Source: Chromera velia (taxonomy: Eukaryota > Sar > Chromeraceae). Taken from it: a stretch of DNA of 64,000 nucleotides. How positions within the stretch are numbered: the stretch's first letter is position 1; each line of letters begins with the position of its first letter. The stretch lies in NCBI GenBank assembly GCA_018398765.1, contig JAHBMJ010003845.1, positions 22,964-86,963 of the forward strand, written 5' to 3'. Under the pieces are notes generated by a model that was given only the letters and a program-made list of their open reading frames with translations, ran no database searches and was not told where the DNA came from. Of the stretch, positions 11,036 through 23,433 are shown piece by piece. The position numbers and the translations under genes are program-made.

Positions 11036-12291
11036 ATGATTGAGGAAACACTGAAAGGAATTGACCCAAAGAAGGCAGTGGGATTAGATAAGGTTAGCCC
11101 TTGTCATCTTTTGTTGTGTTTTTGTTTTTCTCCTCTCTCCCGTTTGTTGCTCGTTATCTTTTTCAATTTGTTTCACCTCTTTTCTTTTTGGCCTAAACGC
11201 TGGAATGTATTGCGCATTGCCCCCGTCCCCAAAGGTCCGCCAAGTCTGGACTGTAATGAATGATATCCAATCCATATTGTGAGGCTTTTGGGCAAAATTT
11301 TTGCTTCATTGATGGACCTAAAGATCAGGAAGGAGGTGAACATTGACGAAAAGCAGCTCGGTTTTAGGCAGGGAATAGGGACAAGGGAGGTCTTTACTGC
11401 TCTGTTTTCGTTAATTCTCAGCTCTAAGAAGAAGAAGAGTCCTCTGATGGCCACGTTTGTAGATTTTAGCAAGGCGTTTGATACAGTTCCTCGGGTCAAG
11501 ATGTTAGAGAGGCTCAGGGAGGAAAGAGTAAGCCAGGCCGATGTTTGGATGATTCATTCGATATATAGTCAGATGAAGGCTTAGGTAGATGGGGCAATAG
11601 AATGCTTTCTAGAAGGTAGAGGAGTAAAACAAGGCGATCCTCTCTCTCCTCTCCTCTTTCTTCTTTTCATCAATAATCTGCATAAGTCTGTCAGCTTCGA
11701 TAATGAAAACAGGAATCAAAGCTTGGCTGGAGGTACAGATAGAGAAACTCTTGTCAGACTGTCTGATGTTTTAATCGAAAGCATTGGATACGCTGATGAC
11801 CTTGTTCTGTTTGCTCACAGTGCTTCAGACTTGCAGAAATGCCTATCCCGTCTGGAGGACTATTGTAAGGAGCACGGTCTGAAGGTGAATTTGAAGAAGA
11901 CAAAAGTTATGCGAATCTCTTCCCCCCACCCTGACCTTGTGCCTCAGACCCCTTTTCTGTATGAAGGCAGACTAATGGAAGAGGTAAGTAAATACAAGTA
12001 TTTTGACAACTGGGTTTTTGAGGGAGGGGACCTTAGCAAGACAGTTGAAGCCCGCATTGAGGCGGCAAAGAACGTTTTGGGGGCTGTGTTTGGCACTCTC
12101 TCGTCTTTGGGCTTTATTTCTCCCTTTTCTAAAATTATCTTGTTCAAGGCCCTCTGGCTGCCAGTCACGCTGTATGGACTGGAAACGATCATGCTAAGAA
12201 AGTCAGATGTTGCCTGCCTCGATGCATTACAGTTACGTTTTATTCAATGTTGTTTTGGTCTCTCTCATCACTCTTTTATTTCGCCTTCTCT

Positions 12292-12326
<35 letters not shown>

Positions 12327-12960
12327 TTTTTGAACCATTCAGTTCCTTGCTTGGTAAGTTGATTGGGGTTTTCATCCAATGCATCAAATTGATCAACCGT
12401 GCTCTACCTCGGGCAGTGTGGAATGAGGGCTTGGCTGGCTCATGTAAACCCTTTGTTAAGACAGTAAAATGGCTGGCCGTTCCATTAGATTGCTCCCTTT
12501 TGTGGCCACCATTGCCAAACACGGCCGGGGACAAGTTTAAAAGGAAAGGCAAGGGTAGAAGAAAAAGGGTGGCAAAAAAGATCGTAGAGGGTGCCTGGCT
12601 GTCCGACTGGTTAAAAGAGGAAACTAAAAACGTTAGAGATAAAGACGGAATTTCCCCCCACCTTGCAAATCTCTCTCCTTTCCAATCAGAAAATCCAACC
12701 AGATAGCGTTTGGCCATGCACCTTCTAAGTGAAAGGAAATGGCGTCCAAGAAGTGAGATGATAGAGTGCAGTATTAAACCTCTGCCAAAGAGTCTGTTAC
12801 AGTCCTCCACAGGCTTCCGTACACTTTTCAGGGCTCTCACAGGGGGGAATATAGATAGAACCCAACTGGAACGGCTGTGCAATAAGTGTTTGTCCCCTTT
12901 GCGTATGATCAAAGATGAGGTTCATGTCCTGACGGAATGTAAAGACATAGAAAGGGAATA
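11036..12960 (+). mobile_element. Decayed LINE (non-LTR retrotransposon), copy 1, reverse transcriptase
   Basis: Reverse transcriptase blocks appear in order across several frames. GIDPKKAVGLDKVSP is RT block 1. RIAPVPKG and RLLGKIF lie in the NYRPI region. GFRQGIGT and FVDFSKAFDTVPR follow, the latter being the block with the first catalytic Asp. Then come RGVKQGDPLSPLLF and IGYADDLVLFAHS, the YADD catalytic box near 11785-11805, and LKVNLKKTKVM. A zinc-knuckle-like C-x2-C-x12-H-x4-C (LCNKC...HVLTEC) closes the C-terminus near 12880-12945. A TGA near 11262, a TAG at 11582-11584, frame changes and a CT-rich stretch (12290-12330) break the frame, so it is inactive. No endonuclease domain was identified upstream. 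Confidence 0.85.
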
Positions 12961-13389
12961 AAACATGCTGAAAATACTATACAAAATTGTAATGATACAG
13001 AAAGCGCCCATTAACATAAGAATACAGATCGCTCAACACATTGCAGGTGCAACCGAGAGGAGCATTTCTGATAATCCTGCCTAGAAGCGGTTCTGAAGCA
13101 CTAGCCGAGTGTTTCCGGAAGGCTCATTGTGTCGATCATGCAAGCTGAGGCGAATCGATCCGATTGGCCTGCAGGCTTCCTCATCCCCCCCCCCCATGAA
13201 TATGTGTTCTGGGTTATCCCCAAAGCCTTGCTAGTGGCTTGGGATTTAGTATCGCTAAATCTAGGATTTAACCCTCAATCATCATCATCATCATCATTTA
13301 TTACAAGCCCCAATTTCAGTAAAAACCGCTTAAAATAAGTAATTTCTAATTTAATTTTTATGAATTTAATAACTTTAATGAACTCTATC

Positions 13390-14990
13390 GGCTATGAGAC
13401 CTTCTGATAGAGAGCATCAGTTATGCAGATGATCTCGTAATCTTTGGGCACTCCCCCCATGACCTCCAAAAGAGAATGGATCGGTTGGCCATGTATTGTG
13501 ACATGTAGAGTCTGACAGTGAATTTTAAAAAAATGAAAGTGATGAGATTAACAGGCAGGGGGGGGAAGGAAGAAATTCTTTTCAAGGGTTGGACGGTCGA
13601 ATAGGTAGAAAGTTACAGATACTTGGGTTGTCAGGTCTTCTGTGATACGAACCCTCGTAAGTCTGTGACTGCCAGACTTGAAGCTGCAGAGAGGGGAGTG
13701 GGAGGGGCTATGGGTTTGTGCGCATCATTGACAATAGGGACGCTCTCCCCACATAGTCGTATGTCCCTCTTTAGGGAGATATGGGAACCCGCAGCCACTT
13801 ATTCTTTTGAAGCCCTCCCGATTCAAGAATCTGACATCCAATGCTTAGACTCTCTTCAGCTTTGTTTTGTGCGTTAGTCTCTCCGTCTGCCCTGGAATTC
13901 TTTTGTCTTTCCCACCCTTACAGCCGTTGGGCTGAGGCCTATGAGAGAGATTCTCAGTGTCAGAGTGGGGGGGTATTTGAGAAGTCTTTCCCTTGCGTGA
14001 TTGGCTTTGCCTCAAGCGCTGTGGGCATACCATAGGAGGGGGGAGCTTAGGGTATGGTCGGGGTCAGTAAAGAGGCTTGTGCAACCCGTCAGTTCTGCCC
14101 TTCTTGAAGGTGAACCTGATAAGGTTGATTTCAGAACTTCAGATAGCAGGCTGAGAAGGGGGGCGAAAAGCAGAAAAGTCAACGAATGGTTGGGAGACTG
14201 GGCAAACCCGGTCTCCGTGATGGAAAAGAGAGGGGAGAAACAAGGTAGACAAAGAATGCATGGCGTGTCTTTTCCTCTGTCTGCCTGCCTGACTGATTAT
14301 CAGAAGGAGAATAGAAGCAGCCAACGCTTTGCAAAACTGGTCCTAGGAAGCCTGGCGGAGGGGAAGGGGGGCTTAAGGTCTCCTTCGGTTGAACCACTCG
14401 CCAAGCAGTTCCTGGTGTCCCCCGGGGCAGTTTTCCGCCCTGTGTTGTGCGCCGTTGTTGCAGGGGGGGCAAACCATGGGGGGAAGGTTGAATCAATTTG
14501 CAAGGCCTGTGAAGAGAAAACTTGTGAGAAACTGATTGACGACCCGATTCACCGCCTGACAACTTGTGTTCGAACGGAAGTGCCGCGGGGGAGACTGAGC
14601 AATCTCTGGTATAGGTGACTGGAGCGTATGTCAATAGAAGAAGTGTGTGAGCATGGAGAGAAACAGGAAGCCCGAGGGGGTAGAGGGTTGGGGCAGGCCG
14701 AGGAGCGTGTAAGGCGGTACTTCTTGCTTCTTCTTCAGAGGGACGCCAGAAAGGCCAGTGCCCTCATTGCTGCATGCCTAGGACCAGACTGATCGATTCT
14801 GGGGAGCAGCGCTTTGCTAGCTAGTAGTCCTAAGGTTCGGCCACTTTAGGCGAGCATTCGCTAGCGTGCTCCTAGCTTGTAATATGACATGAATGCTCAC
14901 AGACTGCCCTTTGCCATTGGGATACGATGGCTGGCGGGTTTAGTCACATTATCCTCATCATCATCATCACTATCGGCTAGGATATGAACC
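13390..14990 (+). mobile_element. Decayed LINE, copy 2, same family as copy 1
   Basis: A second, more degraded copy starts within the RT domain. It has ISYADDLVIFGHS near 13410-13450, LTVNFKKMKVMRL, then ARLEAAERGVGGAMG (aligning with ARIEAAKNVLGAVFG of copy 1) and DSLQLCFVR. The C-terminal region (about 14000-14618) keeps an open frame of some 200 codons ending in a cysteine-histidine cluster (CKACEEKTCE...HRLTTC), matching the zinc-knuckle of copy 1. Several stops and frame changes precede it. It ends in an ATC-rich tail (TCATCATCATCATCAC, about 14952-14973), like the ATC run after copy 1 (13279-13297). Confidence 0.75.
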
Positions 14991-15053
14991 GATAAATGCT
15001 ATGCTATGCTATGCTATGACTATGCTATGCTATACTGTATATGGTGATTTGTT

Positions 15054-15085
<32 letters not shown>

Positions 15086-15339
15086 TACATAATAATTTAG
15101 ACGTCTAACCTGGGCCGATGGCGATGATGTATGATGATGATCATGATAATTTAGTACCACTAGCAGTGTGGGTATCAAGTAGCATCATATATTATACGAC
15201 AAACAGCACAACTATCACGTTTCCTAGCGCGTTTCAAAACTCAGTTGAAAACTGCAAAAACATATCTTAAAACTTGAATTGGTAAAACTTGAATTCCATG
15301 TATTTTCATGCATTGGTTCAAGGGAAGGACATCGGCCTG
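14991..15339. other. Short repeats: ATGCT iterations, (TA)n, dispersed LINE-tail motif
   Basis: Contains GCTATGCTATGCTATG (about 14998-15034), a (TA)n tract (15050-15090) and a dispersed motif GGGCCGATGGCGATGATG followed by ATGATGATGAT (15113-15145). That motif recurs at 27936-28003 and 28711-28785. No gene. Confidence 0.6.
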
Positions 15340-16374
15340 TCAACTACTGGGTGCAGGAGAGCCAGACCATGGGAACCGCCACAACTTCCAACGTCTTCGA
15401 AAAAACGTGAACGCCCCTGACCTAGCCTGAGCCCCAGGCCTTCCTTCTGAGTCTTTTAAACTCACGGATCCTTCCTTTGTGTCTTCCTCGTCATCTCTTG
15501 ACAGGCCGGAAGGGCCCCGGCATCGTTTTCGTCTTCGTCTTCCACGTCTTCCTCTCCCACGGGGATCTGCAGAACTCCCCCCTCCCTGTCCGCATGCACG
15601 CCCGGAAGATCCCCACGGCCACCACCCCCCCTCCGACGACTCCCGCCCTCCCTGAAGATCCTCTGAGGCGGAAGAGAGGTTCTGCACCGCCTCTGCGTTG
15701 AAGGGCCGTCCTGTGGCGGCTGCCAGCACTTCCAGGATGTATGGTGACGGGATCGCGCACTTGATCACCATCTGGACGTTCGACTTTCCCGTCTCCGCGT
15801 CGTCGTAATGGACCGTGCGTGTGGCTTCTACAATCCCCACAACTCGACCGCTGAGATCGAAAACAGGACCCCCTGACGACCCTGCAGCTAGTCGGCCAGG
15901 CAGACACCGTCCAGATCGGTAGATAAACAGGAAGAGAGGAAACAAAGCATGGCAGAATTTATTCACAGTGGCGTGCAAGCAAGCTTTTTCACAAGTCTGC
16001 AAGCCACACTGTAGAAACGAAAAAAAAAGAGGAACACCTCAAAAAGAAAAACAAAGGACAGCAAAGGATCTTCTGGGAACCTAATCGGAATAAAGCCCAG
16101 AGCTTAAAAAAAAAAAAAAAGCCGGCCTGAGGAGACAGATGCACGAGAAGGAAAACAGGAGACTGCATGATTGACAGACAGAAGGGAGGGAGGGTCCTGA
16201 GGACTGATTGAGCGAAAGGAATCAGCAGACGACAAACAGAGGAAAGAAATTGAGGAGATTTATTTCAAAGAAAAACGAACGAGCAGAAGAGAACATCGAA
16301 AGTTCAGGGAGCGAGAAGGAAACGGGTGACAATTGGACGAGCTAGAGAACAGGAGAGAGGGGCAGGCACCGGGG

Positions 16375-16443
<69 letters not shown>

Positions 16444-16931
16444 GGGAGAGAGAGAAAGAGAGGACAGATCGACAAGAGAGGCACTTGCTGACCCTTTGCG
16501 AAGTCTGCAGTCACCGCCATGCCTATCGGTCCCTTCTCTCCTTTTTTGAAATACCTCGACACGCATCCTCTGCAAGCAGTCAGGATCGAGAGACTGCAAC
16601 TGACAGCTGGAAGAAAGAAATCATTCACGTGGCGGATTTACAGAATTTGTGCACACACTCCCCCTGATACTTCCCACTTGTTTAAAGTACAAGTGTTTCC
16701 TCCTGTCCAAGCTTCACCCCATTAATCTCTCAGTGGTCGTGGTACACACACGATTGTACGCTGGCATACTCAATCAGCAATGCGAAAGCGCACGTGGCCA
16801 TGCTCGTCCAAAACACACATCTTCCCATAAAAGCCAAGGCCTGACATCTGTTTTCTTTTGGAGTCCTCCTACCTAGCTACTTCACTCAAATCAGGGGAGA
16901 GATTCACGCTGTCACTCAGAAGGTTGGCCGG

Positions 16932-16965
<34 letters not shown>

Positions 16966-17145
16966 GACAACGCAGGTAGGCATTCATAAGTTCACTGGCT
17001 CGTTCAACAGCCGCTTCGCAGGAAGGGGGGCATTTGTTTCTTGGTTCTCTCTGTCTCCGTATCTGCCTCTTTCATTGTCTCTTTTTTTGTCGCTATGTTA
17101 CCTTCGTCTCTTTCTCTTTTCTCAACTTTCTCTTTCGATCTTCAG

Positions 17146-17179
<34 letters not shown>

Positions 17180-17368
17180 CTTCCTTTCTTTCTTTCCTTC
17201 TTTCTTTCCTTCCTTCTCATTCGCATTCTCATTCAATGTCTTTCTTTCTCTCTGTGTGTGTCCGTCTTTCTGTCTGTCTACTTGTCTGAAAAGTGCTCAT
17301 CTTGTTAGACCGACTTTTGCGAACACAGCTTCTCCAGAAAGAAAGAAAGAAAGAAAGAAAGAAAAGAG

Positions 17369-17415
<47 letters not shown>

Positions 17416-17416
17416 A

Positions 17417-17476
<60 letters not shown>

Positions 17477-18608
17477 CATGCAGGGGAACGACATTGACCA
17501 CTCAGTCAGCCGAATGAACCGACAGCAGACGGACCGACCGCGTGAGGAAGAACTGCTGCCCCGCGGGGTGGCCCAGCACAGCCACTGGGGCACCTAGGCG
17601 AGGCACGTGGCCGATTCTCAGAAAGGGAACCGAGGACACACCAACAACCCCCGCGCTCGCACCTTGACTAGCAGCGGGTGCTTCAGTCGGGGGTGCGGGA
17701 AGGTTTAGGGTGCCTTCAGATTTCCTCCCGTGGAGTCTGCTTCCTCCCTTCTTCTCGGACGTCTCTGGAATGGTGCTGGTGTCCTGCGGGGCTGAGAGGT
17801 CTACACGTATGACTGCGATGTCGAGCGTCTTGTTGGCCGCCAGAATTTCCGTGACAGGAAAGACCCGTCTCGAGGCGTCCATGACCACAATGGTCTCGCC
17901 GGGGGGGTGGTCAAGCACGTGAAAATTTGTCACTGCAAGACCGCGCGGGTGCACAAAGAACCCAGAGGCAGGACTTACGTGAAGAGCCTGACAGCCTCTG
18001 CGGCACTTCCAGACGTTCATGACCATCAGCGTGGAGTCCATGACGAGGTCGACTGAATCTTCTAGGGAAGAGGGGGGGGAGGCTGGGCCACAGGACGCGG
18101 CAAACGACGGCAGGCCCGCTGAAGCAGAAGTCTTCCGTCCTGGTACACGTGGCTGGACCGCGTCATGGAGGGCCAAATCAAACAGTTCGGAGAGCAGCCG
18201 TGGACTGTCAGACTTGGTAGACGGGTGTTGAGTGCGCGGTTTGGCATCTGCCGTCTCTAGTTGGTTCATCAGATCTTGCATCGGGACGGTGCGTTTGAGG
18301 GCAGAGAGCCTCTCTGCCTTCTCAGCTGCCAGACCACAACCCTGCTGGTCATCCTGAATGGTCACATAGTCGGGGAAGAGGGGAGAGAGGTCGACTGAGG
18401 GATCAGCAGAACTGTGCAGCTCTACATGATCTTCCTCGGCCACGAGGAGACGGAGAGACGGATTCACGCTGTGAAGCAAATCGTTTGTAGAAGGTCCCAA
18501 AAGAAAGGTGCGAGAGGCAGGTGCAGAACAGACGGGGGGGCTAAAGAAGAGTAGAAGAATCAAGAAGATAATCCTCGAAGACATTTCTAAAAGACCCGAC
18601 GACGACAT
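15340..18608 (-). CDS. HtrA/Deg-like serine protease with signal peptide, three exons
   Basis: Trypsin-fold peptidase likely active in the secretory route, cell exterior or plastid. Exons on the minus strand are 18608-17539, 16569-16493 and 15881-15340; phases (2, then 1) match exactly and give about 562 residues. The start at 18608 or 18584 is followed by a hydrophobic signal peptide (RIIFLILLLFFSPPVCSA). The catalytic triad is spread over exons: His in VTNFHVLDH (near 17918), Asp in KTLDIAVIRVD (near 17822), Ser in KGSSGGPVFDLSG, created at the exon 2/exon 3 junction (near 15877). The HPAGQQFFLTRGCVSRYF segment at the exon 1/2 junction matches the oxyanion-side region of HtrA relatives. A long low-complexity insert separates signal peptide and protease domain, and no PDZ domain is seen. 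The C-terminus is an Arg-rich then acidic tail. Both introns are rich in microsatellites. Confidence 0.85.
16378..16460. repeat. (CA)n/(GA)n microsatellite in HtrA intron 2
   Basis: CA dinucleotides joined directly to GA dinucleotides, just downstream (gene sense) of exon 2 of the protease gene. Confidence 0.9.
16933..16965. repeat. (CA)n microsatellite
   Basis: Pure CA run in intron 1 of the HtrA-like gene. Confidence 0.9.
17145..17478. repeat. (TTTC)n then (GAAA)n: facing tetranucleotide repeats
   Basis: A CTTT-rich tract (17145-17225) and a longer GAAA tract (17337-17478) lie about 110 bp apart in opposite sense within HtrA intron 1, giving an imperfect large inverted repeat. ORFs across it encode only Lys-Lys-Glu or Phe-Leu-Ser repeats. 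Confidence 0.9.
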
Positions 18609-19371
18609 CCATTTACTCTGACTGTAGCTTGGATCGGGATTCACGGCTTTGTTACCGTCTCTGTATGCGTATGTCTCTGTCCGGATGGCTGGGCGTCTGA
18701 GCAGTCAACTGTCCAAGTTCTCGTCTGCACACATACCGAGAATCGAGCACCCTTCTCAGGCTCTGATATTAATGTATTAATATATGCAGTGGCAGCCTGT
18801 GGCAAAGAGACCATGCACGACAGCCTGCGAAAGGCCGTCGGAATGAATCGGAATGATGCCGAATTAATGCAGCGCCATGCATGCACAAAAATTCACGAAG
18901 AAATTTAAAAAAAAAAAAAACATTCACGCAAAATTCAAGAATCTTCAAGAATTCTTCAAGAATCTTCAAGATGCGTGCCGCGCGCGTTGTTGAATCTGCA
19001 CTGTCTGGATCTGTCATGGATCTGTCTGGTCCAGACATGTCCAGACGTCGATAGATTTGTAGACAGAAGCTTACGTTGCACGAGCAGAACTATATGCACT
19101 CCAAAGTGAACATCTGATAGTGATGTCACTTCTGCGCTCAGCTTGGATTTTCTGCTGAAAGAAAGACAAGTGCCAGACGGTGTGCTCTTGAAAAGTAGTC
19201 TTCGATCTCTTTCTGGGGTTCGGAGACGTGTCCATCAATCGCGATCAGCCTTTGTTTTCATCCACTGTAGTTTGGAACTGAGCATTCGTTTACGCATCCT
19301 TGCCTTCAAGTTCCTGTGCAGCTCATTGTGCATCCTTCAGTCTTCTTGGTTTCTCTTGCGAAGTCCTCAAA
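18609..19371. other. Divergent intergenic region between HtrA-like and low-complexity gene
   Basis: This 760-bp stretch separates two divergently oriented genes and must hold both 5' regions. A poly-A run (about 18907-18920) is followed by a short iteration of TTCAAGAATC (about 18945-18970). I can define no promoter element. Confidence 0.45.
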
Positions 19372-20809
19372 ATGCTCTATTCTGCAGGTCAGCTATAATT
19401 CCTCTTGAGTTGTTTTTTTCTGCGCTGCCTTCCCGTTTTTCGTTTGCAATATATATTTCTTCTCTGTCTGCTTCTTGCTGTGTGGCTGTGCAGGTACCCC
19501 AAGGGTTCCACAGCAGTCGGCCCCCCCCCAAGGGCTCCACTACGTCTCGATCCCCGGAAACCCACCGCACATGCTGCATCCCCAGCAGCATCTCCCTCAC
19601 GGGCTTCAAGTTCCCCCCCACCGTCTCTTCCAAGACACCCAGTCCCAGTCCCATCACGCCATTGCATCCATTCAGCAAGCGCAGATGCAGCAGCAGAAGG
19701 AGAAGGACAAGGAGGGGAGCGTGCCGAATTTGAACCTTCAGATGAGTGCCCCCCCAGGCCCCTCTCTTCCTACAGCATCATACGGGTTCGGCCCACGCCC
19801 CGCAACAGTCCTCAGCGGAGCGGGCAACGACAAGCAAACGGAAACGGAGATCAATCAGCAGACTGAAAAGGAGCAACAGACGCTTACTGTGAGTCACTCA
19901 CTCCGTGCATGTATTATTCATTCATCTTCTAGATGGAAGGCCCCTTCCTTTGTCTCATATATTCTCATATATATGAACCTCTCCACCTCCTTCCTTGCTC
20001 TTTCTGATCTGATCAGCGAATCCTGGTCGACCGTCGGAAGTTGCGGCCGCAGCTCCAGCAGTCTTCCTCCTCCTCTCTCTTTCTCTCTTCTGGTGGGCCC
20101 TTTTTCCCGCTGTTCTTTCCATACGGGCATGGGTGGCATCGCACTCCCTCCAGCGAATTTACATCAGGCGAGTTTTTCGATGTCCTCCCTGTCTCTCCCT
20201 CGCACCTTCATTGACTCGCATACCTACCTACCTGCCTGCAGGGCTCTTTTGAGTCGAGGGGCACGCAGATCGAGACCGCACCAGCGCAACAACAGGGGAA
20301 TGCCTCTGGTCCTGGGGCGGTGCAGCAGCTTTGTGGGAACCGCGCTCTCGGGATGGCCATGCGGAGAGAGGAGAGGCTCCTCCTGGAGACGAGACGGGAT
20401 TTGCTGGAGATCATGAGGAAAGTCCACAAGGAACAGCAGGAGACCAGACAGGAGATGGGCGAGCTGCGGGAGGTCAGTCAGTTAGGAAGGAAGGAAGCAT
20501 TGCGTAAAAAGAGCAAGAAATATTCATTCATGGATGAATTGATGGATACACTCGAAAGAAAGACAGACAAAAAACAACCCAAGAGGAGTCGATGTAGCTA
20601 GAAAGCAGGTCCTGGGCAGGCATGCGGAGCTATTAAGAAGCGTTGAAGAGTTCAAGTTGAACAAGTCTGGAATGGAATGGAGCGCCGAAGCATAAATAAA
20701 GGCAGAGATGAGACGGGAGACAAAATCACGGAAGAGCTAGGAAGAAAGGAGCGCCTGTGGAAGACAACGAAACTGATGTTTGTTACAAACAGAAGGGATA
20801 AACTAGTGA

Positions 20810-20855
<46 letters not shown>

Positions 20856-20892
20856 TGTGCGTACGTGCGCGTGTGTGTACGTGTGCGTGTGT

Positions 20893-20925
<33 letters not shown>

Positions 20926-23361
20926 TGAGCGTGTATGTTCGTTCGTAAAGTCCCCTTCTCTTTTGCTGTGTGCCCTGCCCTGCAGCTAGTCAAGAAAGTC
21001 GTCTCTGCATTTCCTTCCGCGGAGGCGCGTCCCGCCTCTGTTCCTCTGCCTGACCATGGTGGCGTCTCGGGCCACGCTCCTGCGCGGCAGAGGCAGGCAG
21101 CGTCGCTTCGAGACAAGAGGGCGAAGGAGAAAGAAGAAAAGGAGAAGGAGAAGGAGAAAAACAAGGAAACCAGCGCTTCGGTGAAGGCAAAGAAGAACGC
21201 GCCGGTGTCGTCATTCTCCGTCGCCATGAGAGAAGAGAAGGAAAAGGAAAAGGACAAACCGACCGCCAGTGCACCCCTTCCGTCTCCCTCTGGCAATCGG
21301 CTTTCCAAGGTGGGACTGTTTTTCTTTTTCAATTTCTTTCCACAAGTGCTTAATTCTCTTCTGCATGTCTCTAAATTCGATGAACTCTCTGACTGTCAAA
21401 TGTATACCCAGGCAAAGGACTACGCACCCAAATAAAAACCCGTTTCTTCATACAGAACGTGACTGATTTCTTTCCTTCTGCCTGTCTTTTCGTCCTGGCT
21501 TGCTGGCTTCCTTCCTCCTTTTCGTTCGGTCTTCCTCTCTTCCCTTCCTCATATATATACAAACTTGGCTCCCTGCCTGCCTGCCTCCCTGAGCGCACCT
21601 CATTTGCGATCGATTTGCCTCTAACAATCACTCGCTCTTGTTTTCTTTTCCTTTTCCTCCTGCAGAAGAAGGCAAAGGACCCTGCCAAGCGTTCTACCGG
21701 AGCCTCTGCGGGCGTGGACAGGGAGACTGAAAATGACCACAGACCCTCCCCCACCCAAGCTTCGGTGCCTCCCATCCAGATCGACCAGCAAGAGGAGGAG
21801 GGGGAAGTAGCAGAGGAAAGAGCTCTGGACAACAGCACTCGTTCCCCCCTCCCTCCCACTGGCACTGAAGTCAAGCGAGCCGTTCCACACTCGACTGCCA
21901 CTGCCCCAGTGACTGCAGGCCTTCCTGTGTCACAGATCACGACAGCAGAGGGAGACGAATTCTCCGAACAGCCCCCTGTCGTGGCCGTAGCTCCTGCTGC
22001 TACCGCGGCAGTGGGTGCAGGTGGGAGCGCCCCAACAACCGCGTGTGCCTGGAAACTGCCTGCCGACAGCGACGACAACCGCGATACCGACAAAGAGGAC
22101 GTCACCCCCCAACAGCAGCAGAAAGAGAAGCCGAAAAGTATGGAAAAAATTCAGGAGACAGCTGTTGTTGAGAAAGAGAAAGAGAAGCAGACAGCCGCCA
22201 AAGTTGCAACACCAGGCAGTGCCAAGAAAGAGAAAACCCGTCACGTGGGGGGAGACAAGGAATCCGTCCGTACAAAGAAGCTCAGCAGTCTCGCATCCCC
22301 CCGCAGTCAGCCCGGCAGTGCGCAACAAAAAGACAAAGACACGTCCGCTCACGGCCACCCCGCAGTGCCCTCTTTGAAGACCAAAGGATTGTTGGGGGGT
22401 CGCACATTGGGGGCACACTCGTCCTCGATTCCCAGACCCTCTTTCACCTCCCGGACCTCCCCCCCCCCCGGTGAGAGAGAAAAGAGCGGTTCCAAAAGGA
22501 AGCCAAAGACCGCACGGGGAAGCGGAGAGGAGGAAAAGGGGGGAGAGAAGGAAAAGCCGGGGAGCTCTCCCGCCTCTGCGATCCAGGTGTGAGTGAGGAC
22601 AAAATGGAAGGAGAGGAAGGAGATGGAAGGGGGCAATATGTTCGGGGGGTCGGTGGGTACTCTCTGTACTCTCTTTCACCATTTCTGTCCCTTCTCTCGT
22701 GCTGAGGCAGGCGGGTTCCAGAGAGGGGGGGAGAAGCTGGGGCAGATTGAGCAGGCGAGAGAAAGAGGGAGAGAGAGGTTGTAGGAAAGAAGGAAGGAAG
22801 GAGTACACTCATCGTTGCATCCTCTGTCCATCGCATTTGCTTCCTTGCTTGCATGCGATTCCGCATCTTCGTCGTAGTCTGTCCGTCTGTCTGTGCAAAT
22901 TAAGCCATCAATCAAGGTGTGGTACGCAGGCACATCAAATGGTAAGATTGTTCTCGTCATTCGTCCAAATGGTAGCAGGCAGGGAGAAAGGAAGAGAAGA
23001 GAAGATAAAGAGAGATTCAAGGGAAGGACCAGGGCCATGATCATTGTGGAAGGAAGCTTGATGCATTGTTTGTAAGCAGTGAGATGACGGCTGAGAGACT
23101 GGAAGGGGAGAAGGGCTTGTCTTTCAGAGCAGCTGCAGAGAAGGGTTGCCTGTTGGGTTTGTGGAAGAGGAAGGAAAACGCCCATGGAGCAGAAAAGTGC
23201 CTCACGTGTGCGCCTCCCTCCTTCCTCTTTCCCCTGCCTAGCTCGGTACGTGCGTTCTGATGCGACGGTAAGTGTCCGGTGGCATTGGTTCCTCTCTCTT
23301 CCTGCACCACCCCGTTGTGACATGATCTTCTCTCGATCGTTTTTCACTTCTTGCGCGCGCA

Positions 23362-23433
<72 letters not shown>

